From: Paludibacteraceae bacterium
GTDB taxonomy: Bacteria > Bacteroidota > Bacteroidia > Bacteroidales > Paludibacteraceae
DNA: 52,413 bases
Direction of reading: 5' to 3'
Assembly: GCA_017628395.1 (NCBI GenBank)
Contig: JAGBZD010000067.1
Location: 1 to 52,413, forward strand
Shown: positions 34,784 to 41,936 of the stretch, piece after piece
Numbering within the stretch: position 1 is the stretch's first letter
How the letters are laid out: each line of letters opens with the position of its first letter
Translations under genes and position numbers: made by a program
The notes under the pieces: model-generated
What the model saw: the letters and a program-made list of their open reading frames with translations, nothing else
Database searches by the model: none
Told to the model about the DNA's origin: nothing

Positions 34784-35095
34784 GAATCCTACGCTGGAGG
34801 GTGTATGTCCTGCGAAAAGCGTTTCGCGAAGGTTCTTTCTGAGGGTAGGATTCTGACATATTGAATAGCGTTTATTGACGCTTTGCGTTTGACAACCTGA
34901 AAACTTCGCACCTTTTCAATCTTTCTCAAATCAAAGTAACAGTAAATGCCTATGGGTATGATTGTATCCATGCTACATCTCGTTTGGGTGTAGTGTGTTT
35001 TCATACCAGCGTAGGTTTCCTGTTGTTTATTTAGAAAGATTAGGTAATGCGAAGACCTCAGGTTGTAAATAAGCAACACGAGGTCTGCGCTTTTT
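34784..35095 (+). ncRNA. Candidate structured non-coding RNA (~310 nt)
   Basis: A consensus promoter and a strong intrinsic terminator bracket 312 nt with no supported gene. The 5' part is closed by a 9-bp stem GAATCCTAC (34784-34792)/GTAGGATTC (34845-34853) that encloses GCGAAA/TTTCGC with an AGCG loop. The middle contains GGTATG/CATACC and CTACATC/GGTGTAG pairings (around 34952-35010). It lacks tmRNA, RNase P and SRP core sequences that I would recognise. A 6S-like or lineage-specific regulatory RNA is possible. The minus-strand open frame here is an unlikely gene. Confidence 0.65.
35049..35095 (+). terminator. Terminator of the structured RNA
   Basis: An 11-position stem GCGAAGACCTC (35049-35059)/GAGGTCTGCGC (35080-35090), with one A/G mismatch and an inner TTG/CAA pairing, is followed directly by TTTTT (35091-35095). 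Confidence 0.85.
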
Positions 35096-35123
35096 GTTGT
35101 ATATAATTAAATTTTTAAGCTAT

Positions 35124-35477
35124 ATGAAGAATAAGTATTTTTTATTTTTTATTTGTATGACATTATTTGGATGCTCACCTGCATTTGTACCTATTGTTCA
35201 TACATATGGTTATCACAAACCTACTGAATTTGCAGCTATTGTAGAACAAGTACCTGAAAATGCAAAGTACATAGGTACGATATCTATTGTCCCTAATGAT
35301 CATGTTTTTTATAGGGGAAATGATGCTTCTAAGGCCACTCATACCCTACAAAAAAAAGCAGCCAGAGCAGGCGCAAGATATGTATATATCACTAAAATGG
35401 TCAATACAAATAACGGATATTGGTGGGAAAAAGATTGGGGAGAAGGATTTTTAATAGAAGCAGAATTATATTATTAA
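35124..35477 (+). CDS. Small lipoprotein of unknown function
   Basis: A 117-aa protein with an N-terminal signal and lipobox LFGC (Cys about residue 17). The mature part has a YIGTISIVPND segment and a QKKAARAGARYVYITKM segment, a pattern seen in small lipoproteins where a strand-helix-strand unit precedes the end. I do not recognise a family. The start at 35124 is chosen because an upstream in-frame start would fall inside the RNA terminator. It is markedly AT-rich compared with the housekeeping genes. The next lipoprotein gene follows after 16 nt. Confidence 0.75.
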   Translation: MKNKYFLFFICMTLFGCSPAFVPIVHTYGYHKPTEFAAIVEQVPENAKYIGTISIVPNDHVFYRGNDASKATHTLQKKAARAGARYVYITKMVNTNNGYWWEKDWGEGFLIEAELYY

Positions 35478-35493
35478 CTTTATTAAATTTATT

Positions 35494-36294
35494 ATGAAAA
35501 AAATTAGTATTATTTTTGTTGTGGCATTTATCGCTACAAGTTGTGCGATTGGAACTTATTATCCTTATGCGCAAAATAACTTTGGTGCTCAAAGTACTGT
35601 GGTTTTAGACAAGGCTAATTTCCGCGTTGTGCGTGATGTGGAAGCGATTGTAAATGTAGACAACACGAATCTTTCTCGTGCAGATGTGGCAAATAGTGCT
35701 TATGGTGAATTGCTTAGAAAAGCTCAACTAACAGGAAGCCAAGTGCTTATTAATGTGGTTGTTGAAGAAGTGAGAAGAGAGTCTGGTGGATTTTTTCGCC
35801 TATTATTGGGAATTCCAAAGAGAGTTCAATATGTGGCTGCTCGTGCAACGATTATTGAGTTCTTAGATGAGACTGGAAATCCAACCATATCACAATCTTA
35901 TTATCCTACCAATCATTATTCTACAGGAGGAAGAACACAATATGTAGCAAATTCAGATAATGTTTATGTGCAAGATGTACAAACAAGAAATCATCAACCA
36001 ACAGAATTAATGGCAAGTGCAGAAGATTTAGAAAAGTGTGAAAAAGTACACAAACAGATTATGAAATTAGCGAGCTATGTTTCTAGCAGTGTAGTTTTGA
36101 GTAAATATGAAAATTTATATAAGAGATTACCCAAAACAAAAGAAAATATTCAACATATTCAAAATATACAAGTTGTTGTCATTTTGTATATAAATAACCA
36201 AGGCGTGGCATTTCCTCAAATAGAGAAACAACTTAAAAATGCATCTTCCATGGAAGAAGAAATACAAATATTTTTGTCCTATTATAAAGAATAG
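35494..36294 (+). CDS. Lipoprotein of unknown function (266 aa)
   Basis: A lipoprotein signal with lipobox ATSC (Cys17). The region FRVVRDVEAIVNVDN, then ANSAYGELLRKAQLTGSQVLINV and VAARATIIEF resembles small Bacteroidota lipoproteins in which a FxxVxxV strand is followed by a helix and a conserved VNV strand. The C-terminal ~90 residues (from EDLEKCEKVHKQI) are helical and Lys/Gln-rich and may be a separate module. AT-rich like its upstream neighbour, so the pair may have been acquired together. A terminator follows. Confidence 0.75.
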   Translation: MKKISIIFVVAFIATSCAIGTYYPYAQNNFGAQSTVVLDKANFRVVRDVEAIVNVDNTNLSRADVANSAYGELLRKAQLTGSQVLINVVVEEVRRESGGFFRLLLGIPKRVQYVAARATIIEFLDETGNPTISQSYYPTNHYSTGGRTQYVANSDNVYVQDVQTRNHQPTELMASAEDLEKCEKVHKQIMKLASYVSSSVVLSKYENLYKRLPKTKENIQHIQNIQVVVILYINNQGVAFPQIEKQLKNASSMEEEIQIFLSYYKE

Positions 36295-36315
36295 GTGTTA
36301 CCATTGGTGTATATA

Positions 36316-36347
36316 AAATACGGTGCTGTGCAAGCACCGTATTTTTT
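36316..36347 (+). terminator. Terminator after the lipoprotein pair
   Basis: A perfect 12-bp stem AAATACGGTGCT (36316-36327)/AGCACCGTATTT (36333-36344) with a 5-nt loop, followed by further Ts. Confidence 0.88.
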
Positions 36348-36400
36348 GTTATTATTTGGATATATCAGTTATTATATTTCTGTGGTTATTCCTTAGGGAT

Positions 36401-36488
36401 GTATCGGTGATGTTACGGCAATCATTCGGTGAGGTCACCGATGAAGTCACGATGGAAATGGGGGCAGATAAGAGGCAATAAAAGGGGG
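36401..36488. repeat. 11-bp tandem repeat block before the sod gene
   Basis: GTATCGGTGAT, GTTACGGCAAT, CATTCGGTGAG, GTCACCGATGA and AGTCACGATGG in an 11-nt period to 36455, then a G-rich continuation that resembles the block at 23930-23962. Confidence 0.7.
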
Positions 36489-36493
36489 AACAG

Positions 36494-36535
36494 AAGGTGA
36501 AAGGTGAAAACAGAAATGTGAAAATGGGAAACTGA
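36494..36535. repeat. 6 x 7-bp repeat before the sod gene
   Basis: AAGGTGA, AAGGTGA, AAACAGA, AATGTGA, AAATGGG, AAACTGA in constant 7-nt phase. The words match those inserted in kdsB (37812-37846). It directly follows the 11-bp block. Confidence 0.75.
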
Positions 36536-36592
36536 ATTTTGCCAAACAGCTACCTATGAACATCAGAGTGGTAACCGAGTGGTTTCGAAAGA
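36535..36592. repeat. Second copy of DGR-island flanking sequences
   Basis: 36535-36547 repeats 18799-18811 (13 nt, AATTTTGCCAAAC) and 36557-36592 repeats 19232-19267 exactly (36 nt). In the DGR island these two pieces are 420 nt apart; here they are 9 nt apart, as if the region between them had been deleted or never inserted. Confidence 0.8.
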
Positions 36593-36659
36593 AACAAGCA
36601 GTCTGACAGCCGCCGAAAGCCCATAGATGAAATAATGATTTTACACCATATTCTAAAAA

Positions 36660-36676
36660 TGTGCCGATATGGCACA
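36660..36676. promoter_or_regulatory. Palindrome upstream of the superoxide dismutase gene
   Basis: TGTGCC (36660-36665) and GGCACA (36671-36676) flank GATAT, 75 nt before the start codon. There is no T-run, so a regulator site is more likely than a terminator. No clear -7 box was found nearby. Confidence 0.4.
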
Positions 36677-36750
36677 CTATTTGTATCACTTATTGTGTAG
36701 ATACAACATGCTACATAAAAAATCAATTCTTAACTATAAAAAACTCAACT

Positions 36751-37344
36751 ATGAAAACAAATCCTTTTCGCCTTCCCGAGTTAGGCTATCAACTCACCGA
36801 TTTGGCTCCGATGATGAGCCAGCAGACACTTTCTTGCCACTATGGTAAGCATTTCCAAACTTATATAGACAACCTCAATCGCATGGTGAATGGTTCGCAT
36901 TTCGAGGGACTGAATATAGAAGATGTCGTCCGAAAAGCACCCGAAGGACCTATGGCAAACAATGCTGGGCAAGTACTCAATCACCAACTATTCTTTGAGC
37001 AGTTTCTACCTGCAAAAAATGCAAAGATGCCATCTGGCGATCTCCTTTTTCTGATAGAGCAGTCTTTTGGCTCTTTCGGCAAAATGCGCGAAGCAATGGA
37101 CAATGCCGCTAAACAGCTTTTTGGCTCAGGGTGGGTATGGCTCACCATAAATGCCGAAGGAAAAATGCAAGTGCTTTCGCTTCCAAATGGCGATAACCCA
37201 TTGCGACACGGATTAAAACCATTATTGACAATAGACCTCTGGGAACATGCCTACTATCTTGATTATCAAAATCGTAAAGACAAATACTTGGAGAACTTTT
37301 GGCTGCTGGTTAATTGGCATGTAGTATCTAAACGCTTGGTCTAA
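36751..37344 (+). CDS. sodB: Superoxide dismutase (Fe/Mn family)
   Basis: A 197-aa Fe/Mn superoxide dismutase. The four metal ligands are visible: His in CHYGKHFQTYID, His in LNHQLFF, and Asp and His in DLWEHAYYLDYQNRKDKYLENFW. GSGWVWL precedes the third ligand as usual. Whether Fe, Mn or both are used cannot be told; Bacteroidota enzymes are often able to use either. The start at 36751 gives the normal family N-terminus; the open frame upstream to 36661 contains the palindrome and is not coding. Together with rubrerythrin it protects an anaerobe against oxygen. Confidence 0.95.
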   Translation: MKTNPFRLPELGYQLTDLAPMMSQQTLSCHYGKHFQTYIDNLNRMVNGSHFEGLNIEDVVRKAPEGPMANNAGQVLNHQLFFEQFLPAKNAKMPSGDLLFLIEQSFGSFGKMREAMDNAAKQLFGSGWVWLTINAEGKMQVLSLPNGDNPLRHGLKPLLTIDLWEHAYYLDYQNRKDKYLENFWLLVNWHVVSKRLV

Positions 37345-37351
37345 ACAGAAG

Positions 37352-37498
37352 ATGAATGCGGTTACTTACAAAAGCAAAATGTATATCTTGCTCGAAAATC
37401 AATTAGAACGCATTTGGCTGCGCGTGCGTAAAAATACGCAGTTGCCATTGCAGCAATATTGCAAGTATTGGTTCTTGCAGTGCAACCCTCCGTGGTAA
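37352..37498 (+). CDS. Possible small protein downstream of sodB (48 aa)
   Basis: An ATG lies 7 nt after the sodB stop and opens a 48-aa frame: a Leu/Arg-rich amphipathic stretch (YILLENQLERIWLRVRKN) followed by QQYCKYWFLQCNPPW. It could be co-translated with sodB. There is no family match and the frame may be chance; I list it only because of the tight spacing. Confidence 0.25.
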   Translation: MNAVTYKSKMYILLENQLERIWLRVRKNTQLPLQQYCKYWFLQCNPPW

Positions 37499-37510
37499 TA
37501 AATAAAAAAA

Positions 37511-37562
37511 TTCTGCGCGAAGATTTGCACATTTGCAAAAAATGTTGTACCTTTGCGCAGAA
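37511..37562 (+). promoter_or_regulatory. kdsB promoter flanked by an inverted repeat
   Basis: TTTG (37524-37527), 20 nt spacing, TACCTTTG (37548-37555). The 8-bp arms TTCTGCGC (37511-37518) and GCGCAGAA (37555-37562) lie on either side. The ATG is at 37564, so the transcript is nearly leaderless. Confidence 0.7.
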
Positions 37563-37563
37563 T

Positions 37564-38337
37564 ATGCAATTTATTGGAATCATACCCGCACGCTATGCCA
37601 GCACTCGTTTCCCTGGCAAACCATTGGCAGACCTTTGTGGTAAGCCAATGATTCAGCATGTCTATGAACAAGCAAAAAAAGTTTTAGACACCGTAATCGT
37701 CGCCACAGATGACCAACGCATTTACGACTGCGTGCACCATTTCGGAGGTGTAGCATACATGACTTCACCCAATCACCGTTGCGGCACCGATCGCATCTGC
37801 GAAGCCTATGAGAAACTGAAAGGTGAAAACGGAAAACTGAAAACGGATGATGAGGTGGTAGTGGTGAATATACAAGGGGATGAGCCTTTTATTCAGCCAG
37901 AACAGATACAAGCCGTAATGGATTGTTTTCCAACGGACATCGCAACGCTGGCGAAACCATACACAGCATCCGACTCCTTGGAAGAATTGCAGACACCGAA
38001 TGTGGTAAAAGTGGTTTTTTCACCCATTACGCATGAAGCCCTGTATTTTTCTCGGAGTGTGATTCCATATTTGCGTGGCGTGGAGCCCAACGAGTGGCTT
38101 GGGAAATGTCAGTACTATAGTCATATAGGATTATATGCCTATCGCGCAGATGTATTAAAGCGTATAACGCAATTGCCCGTTTCTTCGCTGGAGCAAGCAG
38201 AGTCGTTGGAGCAACTGCGTTGGTTGGAGAATGGTCTGACAATCAAAGTGGCTATATCGGAGACGAAGTCAATAGGTATTGATACGCCCGAAGATCTCCA
38301 ACACGCCATAAAATACTTTCAAAATAAACAACAATAA
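37564..38337 (+). CDS. kdsB: 3-deoxy-manno-octulosonate cytidylyltransferase
   Basis: A 257-aa KdsB that activates Kdo to CMP-Kdo for lipopolysaccharide inner core. IIPARYASTRFPGKPL (residues 6-21) is the nucleotide-binding start; ATDDQRIYD, NVQGDEPFI-like VVNIQGDEPFIQPEQ and HIGLYAYRADVL follow. The start at 37564 is set by the promoter; the frame is open 35 codons further upstream but that is promoter sequence. Five heptamers (37812-37846) add the charged stretch KLKGENGKLKTDDE before the conserved VVNIQGDEP strand. Confidence 0.95.
   Translation: MQFIGIIPARYASTRFPGKPLADLCGKPMIQHVYEQAKKVLDTVIVATDDQRIYDCVHHFGGVAYMTSPNHRCGTDRICEAYEKLKGENGKLKTDDEVVVVNIQGDEPFIQPEQIQAVMDCFPTDIATLAKPYTASDSLEELQTPNVVKVVFSPITHEALYFSRSVIPYLRGVEPNEWLGKCQYYSHIGLYAYRADVLKRITQLPVSSLEQAESLEQLRWLENGLTIKVAISETKSIGIDTPEDLQHAIKYFQNKQQ
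37812..37846. repeat. 5 x 7-bp repeat inside kdsB
   Basis: GAAACTG, AAAGGTG, AAAACGG, AAAACTG, AAAACGG in phase, with the reading frame open. Homologues that I remember have a much shorter link here, so this looks like an insertion in a surface loop. Confidence 0.75.
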
Positions 38338-38390
38338 CAGGTATCGGATACCGTGACCGGGTATCAAATATCTAAAAAAAAGAAAAAACT

Positions 38391-39104
38391 ATGTCAAAGA
38401 ACAACACACCAACTCCCCATATTGGGGCAGAGTATGGCGCAATCGCCGAGACTGTCATCATGGCAGGTGATCCGCTGCGTGCGAAAGTGATGGCGGACAA
38501 ATATTTGGAAAATCCTGTTCAATTTAATAATGTTCGCGGAATGCTTGGTTTCACAGGCACGCACAAAGGTAAGCGTGTGAGTGTGATGGGGCATGGAATG
38601 GGTATTCCATCTATAGGAATTTATACCTACGAATTGTACAACTTCTACGATGTGAAAACCATTATTCGCGTCGGCAGTTCGGGTAGTATTCACAAGGATT
38701 TGCATGTGGGCGACCTCGTAATCGCTATGGGGGCATGTACGAATAGCAACTATGCTATGCAATACGAACTGCCAGGTACCTATGCACCGATAGCCGACTT
38801 CGACCTATGCCGACGCGCTGCCGAAGCATGCGAGAAATTGGGTTATCGCTACAAAGTGGGTAATGTGTTCTCTTCCGATACCTTCTACACCGAAAATGCC
38901 CACAACGATAAGTGGATAAACATGGGCGTATTGGCAGTGGAAATGGAAGCGCCAGCCTTGTATATGAACGCCGCTCGCTCAGGAAATAAAGCTTTGGTAA
39001 TCTGCACCGTATCAGATAATATTCTCACAGGCGAAGCTACTACCGCAGAAGAGCGTCAAAATAACTTCACACACATGATGGATGTGGCGTTTTCGCTAAT
39101 CTGA
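38391..39104 (+). CDS. deoD: Purine-nucleoside phosphorylase, DeoD type
   Basis: A 237-aa hexameric-type purine-nucleoside phosphorylase (phosphate plus purine nucleoside to base plus ribose 1-phosphate). Phosphate-binding GDPLRA near residue 26, [31 protein letters not shown] near 178 and the catalytic Asp in [10 protein letters not shown] are present. It lies 53 nt after kdsB, with a GGTATC/GATACC palindrome in the gap. A strong terminator follows. Confidence 0.96.
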   Translation: MSKNNTPTPHIGAEYGAIAETVIMAGDPLRAKVMADKYLENPVQFNNVRGMLGFTGTHKGKRVSVMGHGMGIPSIGIYTYELYNFYDVKTIIRVGSSGSIHKDLHVGDLVIAMGACTNSNYAMQYELPGTYAPIADFDLCRRAAEACEKLGYRYKVGNVFSSDTFYTENAHNDKWINMGVLAVEMEAPALYMNAARSGNKALVICTVSDNILTGEATTAEERQNNFTHMMDVAFSLI

Positions 39105-39121
39105 AAACTGAAAGGGGAAAC

Positions 39122-39155
39122 AAAAAGCCGATTAGAATGGTCTAATCGGCTTTTT
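39122..39155. terminator. Bidirectional terminator between deoD and tex
   Basis: A perfect 15-bp stem AAAAAGCCGATTAGA (39122-39136)/TCTAATCGGCTTTTT (39141-39155) with an ATGG loop, between the two convergent genes. Confidence 0.92.
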
Positions 39156-39182
39156 GTTTAGCGGTAGTTTAGCGGTAGTTTA
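39156..39182. repeat. 11-bp tandem repeat GTTTAGCGGTA at the tex stop
   Basis: Two perfect copies (39156-39166, 39167-39177) and a partial third that runs into the tex stop codon. It has the same 11-nt period as other gap repeats here. Confidence 0.75.
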
Positions 39183-41315
39183 GTGTTGTTTGAGGGAGAG
39201 CTGGATTCTTCCGCGCACACGGTCGATGTCTATCACACGCACGCGCACATGCTGGTGCAGAGAGACAACCTCACTGGGATTGCTAATGCGGCGATTAGCC
39301 ATTTCGGAGATATGAATCAGTCCGTCCTTGTGTATCCCTATATCGCAGAATGCACCGAAATTGGAGATGTTCGTAATGATTCCAGGCAATACCATTCCGA
39401 CTTGCACATCATCTATCGTATGCACATTCTCAGCGAAATGAAACTCTTCAATCTGTGTACGCGGGTCACGACTGGGTTTCTCCAACTCATTGAGAATATC
39501 AGTAAGGGTAGGGATACCCACCTCATTGGTCACATAGCGTTGCAAGTCAATCTTTTGGCGCAGGTCAGCTCTGCTCATTAAATCGCTAACCGTGCATTTT
39601 AGGTCTTTTGCCATGCGTTCCACAATAGAGTAACTCTCTGGGTGAACAGCCGAATTGTCCAGAGGATTGTCGGAATTGGTAACGCGCAAGAAACCAGCCG
39701 CTTGCTCGTAGGTCTTACTGCCCATCTTAGGCACTTGAAGCAATGCTTTACGGTTAGGAAAAGCACCATGCTCGCTACGGTAATTGACAATGTTTTGCGC
39801 CAATGCAGGACCTAAACCAGAAATATAGGTCAAGATATGCTTGCTAGCTGTATTCACATCCACACCTACACGATTGACCACACTTTCTACCGTAAGTTTT
39901 AATGACTCTGCCAAGCGTGTCTGATTAACATCGTGTTGGTATTGTCCTACGCCTATGGATTTAGGGTCAATCTTCACCAGTTCTGCTAATGGGTCCATAA
40001 GTCGCCTTCCGATAGATACTGCACCACGCACTGTCACATCCTCATCTGGAAACTCCTCACGAGCAATCTTGCTTGCAGAATATACCGAAGCACCGCTCTC
40101 GGAAACTACGAATGTTTGAGGTGTATGGTGTAAAGTGTACGGTGTAGAGTCGATGGTGTCTAACGACACACGCACCATTTGTTCTGTCTCGCGTGAGGCA
40201 GTACCGTTGCCAATGGCAATGGCTTCAATCTGGTATTGGTGTAGCAGTTGTTGAATGGTTTCGGTGGCTTGCTTCGTATTGAGGAAGACTACTGTATGTC
40301 TGAGCAAGTCGCCTTGTGCCGATAGTACTACCAACTTGCAACCTGTGCGAAACCCTGGATCGAGTGCCATGACGCGTTTCTGTCCAAGTGGAGATTCCAA
40401 CAATAGTTGGCGAAGATTGTCGGCAAAGACACGAATGGCTTCTGTGTCGGCTTTCTCCTTGCTACTGGCAGCAAACTCTGTTTCTATAGCGGGTTTTAGT
40501 AGGCGTTTATAACTATCTTCCATAGCCAACTCCACTTGATAGGCGGTCTCATTGTTGGCATGCAGGAAGTGATACCCTAATTTGTCGAGGGCTTTCTCGC
40601 GATCAGGCGATATGTCCACACGAATATACCCTTCGCTCTCCGCTCTGCGAATAGCCAACAGACGGTGTGAAGATATGCGGCGTAGGGGCTCATTGATAGC
40701 AAAATAATCTTTGTACTTCTGTGCCTCTGGCTCATGTTCCTTGTCTTTCACCACTTTGGTAGTAATCACTGCCGAATAACTAAACTCGCGGCGTATGTTC
40801 TGACGCGCTTTCTCATCTTGACTAATCCACTCGGCAATAATATCTCGTGCACCTTGTAGTGCTTCTGTTAATTTGGAATTTTGAATTTTGAATTTCGAAT
40901 TTAGATTAGCGAGTGGCTCTCTTTGTTCAAAGATTGCTTTTGCCAATGGCTCGAACCCTTGTTCGCGTGCTATATCTGCACGCGTCTTGCGATGAGGTTT
41001 GTAGGGTAGGTAGATGTCCTCTAACTCGGTACTATCCCATGATTGCTCAATGCGTTGGCGGAGCTCGGCAGATAGTTTGCCTTGCTCCTCAATGGTCTTG
41101 AGAATGGTTGCTTTGCGGTCATCCAACTCCAGAAAACGGTGATATTCTTCAGCAATAGAACTGATTTGCACCTCGTCCAAACTTCCCGTGCGCTCTTTGC
41201 GATAGCGAGCAATGAAAGGAATGGTGGCATTCTCATTAAGCAATGCAATAGTGGCTGCCACTTGCGTAGCAGCCACTCCTATGCGTGACGAAATTAATTT
41301 CGAAAAATCAGTCAT
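39180..41315 (-). CDS. tex: Tex-family RNA-binding transcription accessory protein
   Basis: A 711-aa Tex protein. Order: N-terminal helical part with TIPFIARYRKERTGSLDE, YqgF-like RNase H fold (ALDPGFRTGCKLVVLS), helix-hairpin-helix region (VGVDVNTASKHILTYISGLGPALAQNIV), and a C-terminal S1 RNA-binding domain (about 635-711, GIITNISNFGAFCDIGIHKDGLIH). It contains two heptamer inserts: 40870-40904, adding LNSKFKIQNSKL near residue 140, and 40120-40161, adding DTIDSTPYTLHHTPQ near residue 390. The frame is open through both. It binds nucleic acid and supports transcription in other bacteria. Confidence 0.95.
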   Translation of the reverse strand: MTDFSKLISSRIGVAATQVAATIALLNENATIPFIARYRKERTGSLDEVQISSIAEEYHRFLELDDRKATILKTIEEQGKLSAELRQRIEQSWDSTELEDIYLPYKPHRKTRADIAREQGFEPLAKAIFEQREPLANLNSKFKIQNSKLTEALQGARDIIAEWISQDEKARQNIRREFSYSAVITTKVVKDKEHEPEAQKYKDYFAINEPLRRISSHRLLAIRRAESEGYIRVDISPDREKALDKLGYHFLHANNETAYQVELAMEDSYKRLLKPAIETEFAASSKEKADTEAIRVFADNLRQLLLESPLGQKRVMALDPGFRTGCKLVVLSAQGDLLRHTVVFLNTKQATETIQQLLHQYQIEAIAIGNGTASRETEQMVRVSLDTIDSTPYTLHHTPQTFVVSESGASVYSASKIAREEFPDEDVTVRGAVSIGRRLMDPLAELVKIDPKSIGVGQYQHDVNQTRLAESLKLTVESVVNRVGVDVNTASKHILTYISGLGPALAQNIVNYRSEHGAFPNRKALLQVPKMGSKTYEQAAGFLRVTNSDNPLDNSAVHPESYSIVERMAKDLKCTVSDLMSRADLRQKIDLQRYVTNEVGIPTLTDILNELEKPSRDPRTQIEEFHFAENVHTIDDVQVGMVLPGIITNISNFGAFCDIGIHKDGLIHISEMANRRISNPSEVVSLHQHVRVRVIDIDRVRGRIQLSLKQH
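40120..40161. repeat. 6 x 7-bp repeat inside tex (RGTGTAN family)
   Basis: GGTGTAT, GGTGTAA, AGTGTAC, GGTGTAG, AGTCGAT, GGTGTCT in phase. It is the same word family as the repeat after gcvP (28119-28146). Confidence 0.85.
40870..40904. repeat. 5 x 7-bp repeat inside tex (AATTTNG family)
   Basis: AATTTGG, AATTTTG, AATTTTG, AATTTCG, AATTTAG in phase, giving the Asn/Lys/Ser-rich stretch in the protein. Confidence 0.88.
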
Positions 41316-41320
41316 CCGAA

Positions 41321-41812
41321 TTAGAATAAGTAGCGAACACCGAGGGTGATGCCGTCATACAAACCAGCCGTATTAAAGCCGACACCGTTGTTGCCAGCAA
41401 CACCGATAGTTGGTCGCCAATCAAGTGAGAGTTGCAATGGGAACCAGAATTGGTATTCAATACCCACATGTCCAGCCACACCAGCATACCATGTATTAGC
41501 CAATGCGGAGTTCAAAAGACCATATACACCAGCGGAACCACCAACTCCAAGATACCAATTCCACGCGCCTTTGTACTCCCAAGGAACTGCAGTGCCAAAT
41601 GGGTTAATCCAGTCATAAGTAACTTTTGCACCAATACCTGCAAATTGTGGCAAGTTTACAGATACATCCAACATATTTGCTTCTCCAAATGAGTGTTGAT
41701 AGGAAACATCTGCTCCCCAACCTAAATTTACACCAATTGCGCGAGGTTGAGCAACTGCGCTACCTACGCATACTACTGCCAAAATAGCAGCCAAAATAAG
41801 ACTCTTCTTCAT
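41321..41812 (-). CDS. Small outer-membrane beta-barrel protein
   Basis: A 163-aa exported protein with signal peptide 1-21 (AVAQ). The mature part alternates aromatic/hydrophobic and polar residues in short strands with Gly turns (GVNLGWGADVSYQHSF, WNWYLGVGGSAGVYG, YAGVAGHVGIEYQFWFP) and ends in GVRYLF, a terminal Phe typical of outer-membrane barrels. It is too short for a transporter; probably an eight-stranded OmpX/OmpA-like barrel of unknown function. It ends 5 nt from the tex start region on the same strand and may be co-transcribed with it. Confidence 0.85.
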   Translation of the reverse strand: MKKSLILAAILAVVCVGSAVAQPRAIGVNLGWGADVSYQHSFGEANMLDVSVNLPQFAGIGAKVTYDWINPFGTAVPWEYKGAWNWYLGVGGSAGVYGLLNSALANTWYAGVAGHVGIEYQFWFPLQLSLDWRPTIGVAGNNGVGFNTAGLYDGITLGVRYLF

Positions 41813-41851
41813 AATAGTTAAATAGTTTAATTGTTTTCTAATAAAATCACC

Positions 41852-41884
41852 GCAAAGGTACTAATTTTTTTTTGAAAATCCAAA
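41852..41884 (-). promoter_or_regulatory. Promoter for the beta-barrel gene
   Basis: The minus strand reads TTTG (41881-41884), 20 nt spacing, TACCTTTGC (41852-41860), 40 nt before the start. Confidence 0.75.
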
Positions 41885-41936
41885 TCAAACGCTACAATTC
41901 CAAATAAAAAAGATATTTTTATAAAGAATTGATAGT

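Noticed and set aside
34789..35079. A 96-aa open frame on the minus strand inside the structured RNA region
   Set aside because: The plus strand has a promoter, paired stems and terminator that exactly bracket the region; the minus frame has no promoter and an unlikely composition.
36661..36750. Longer superoxide dismutase start at 36661
   Set aside because: It would add 30 residues not found in the family and runs through the palindrome in the leader.
37459..37563. Longer kdsB start at 37459
   Set aside because: The interval contains the -33 and -7 boxes of the kdsB promoter, and the family N-terminus begins at 37564.
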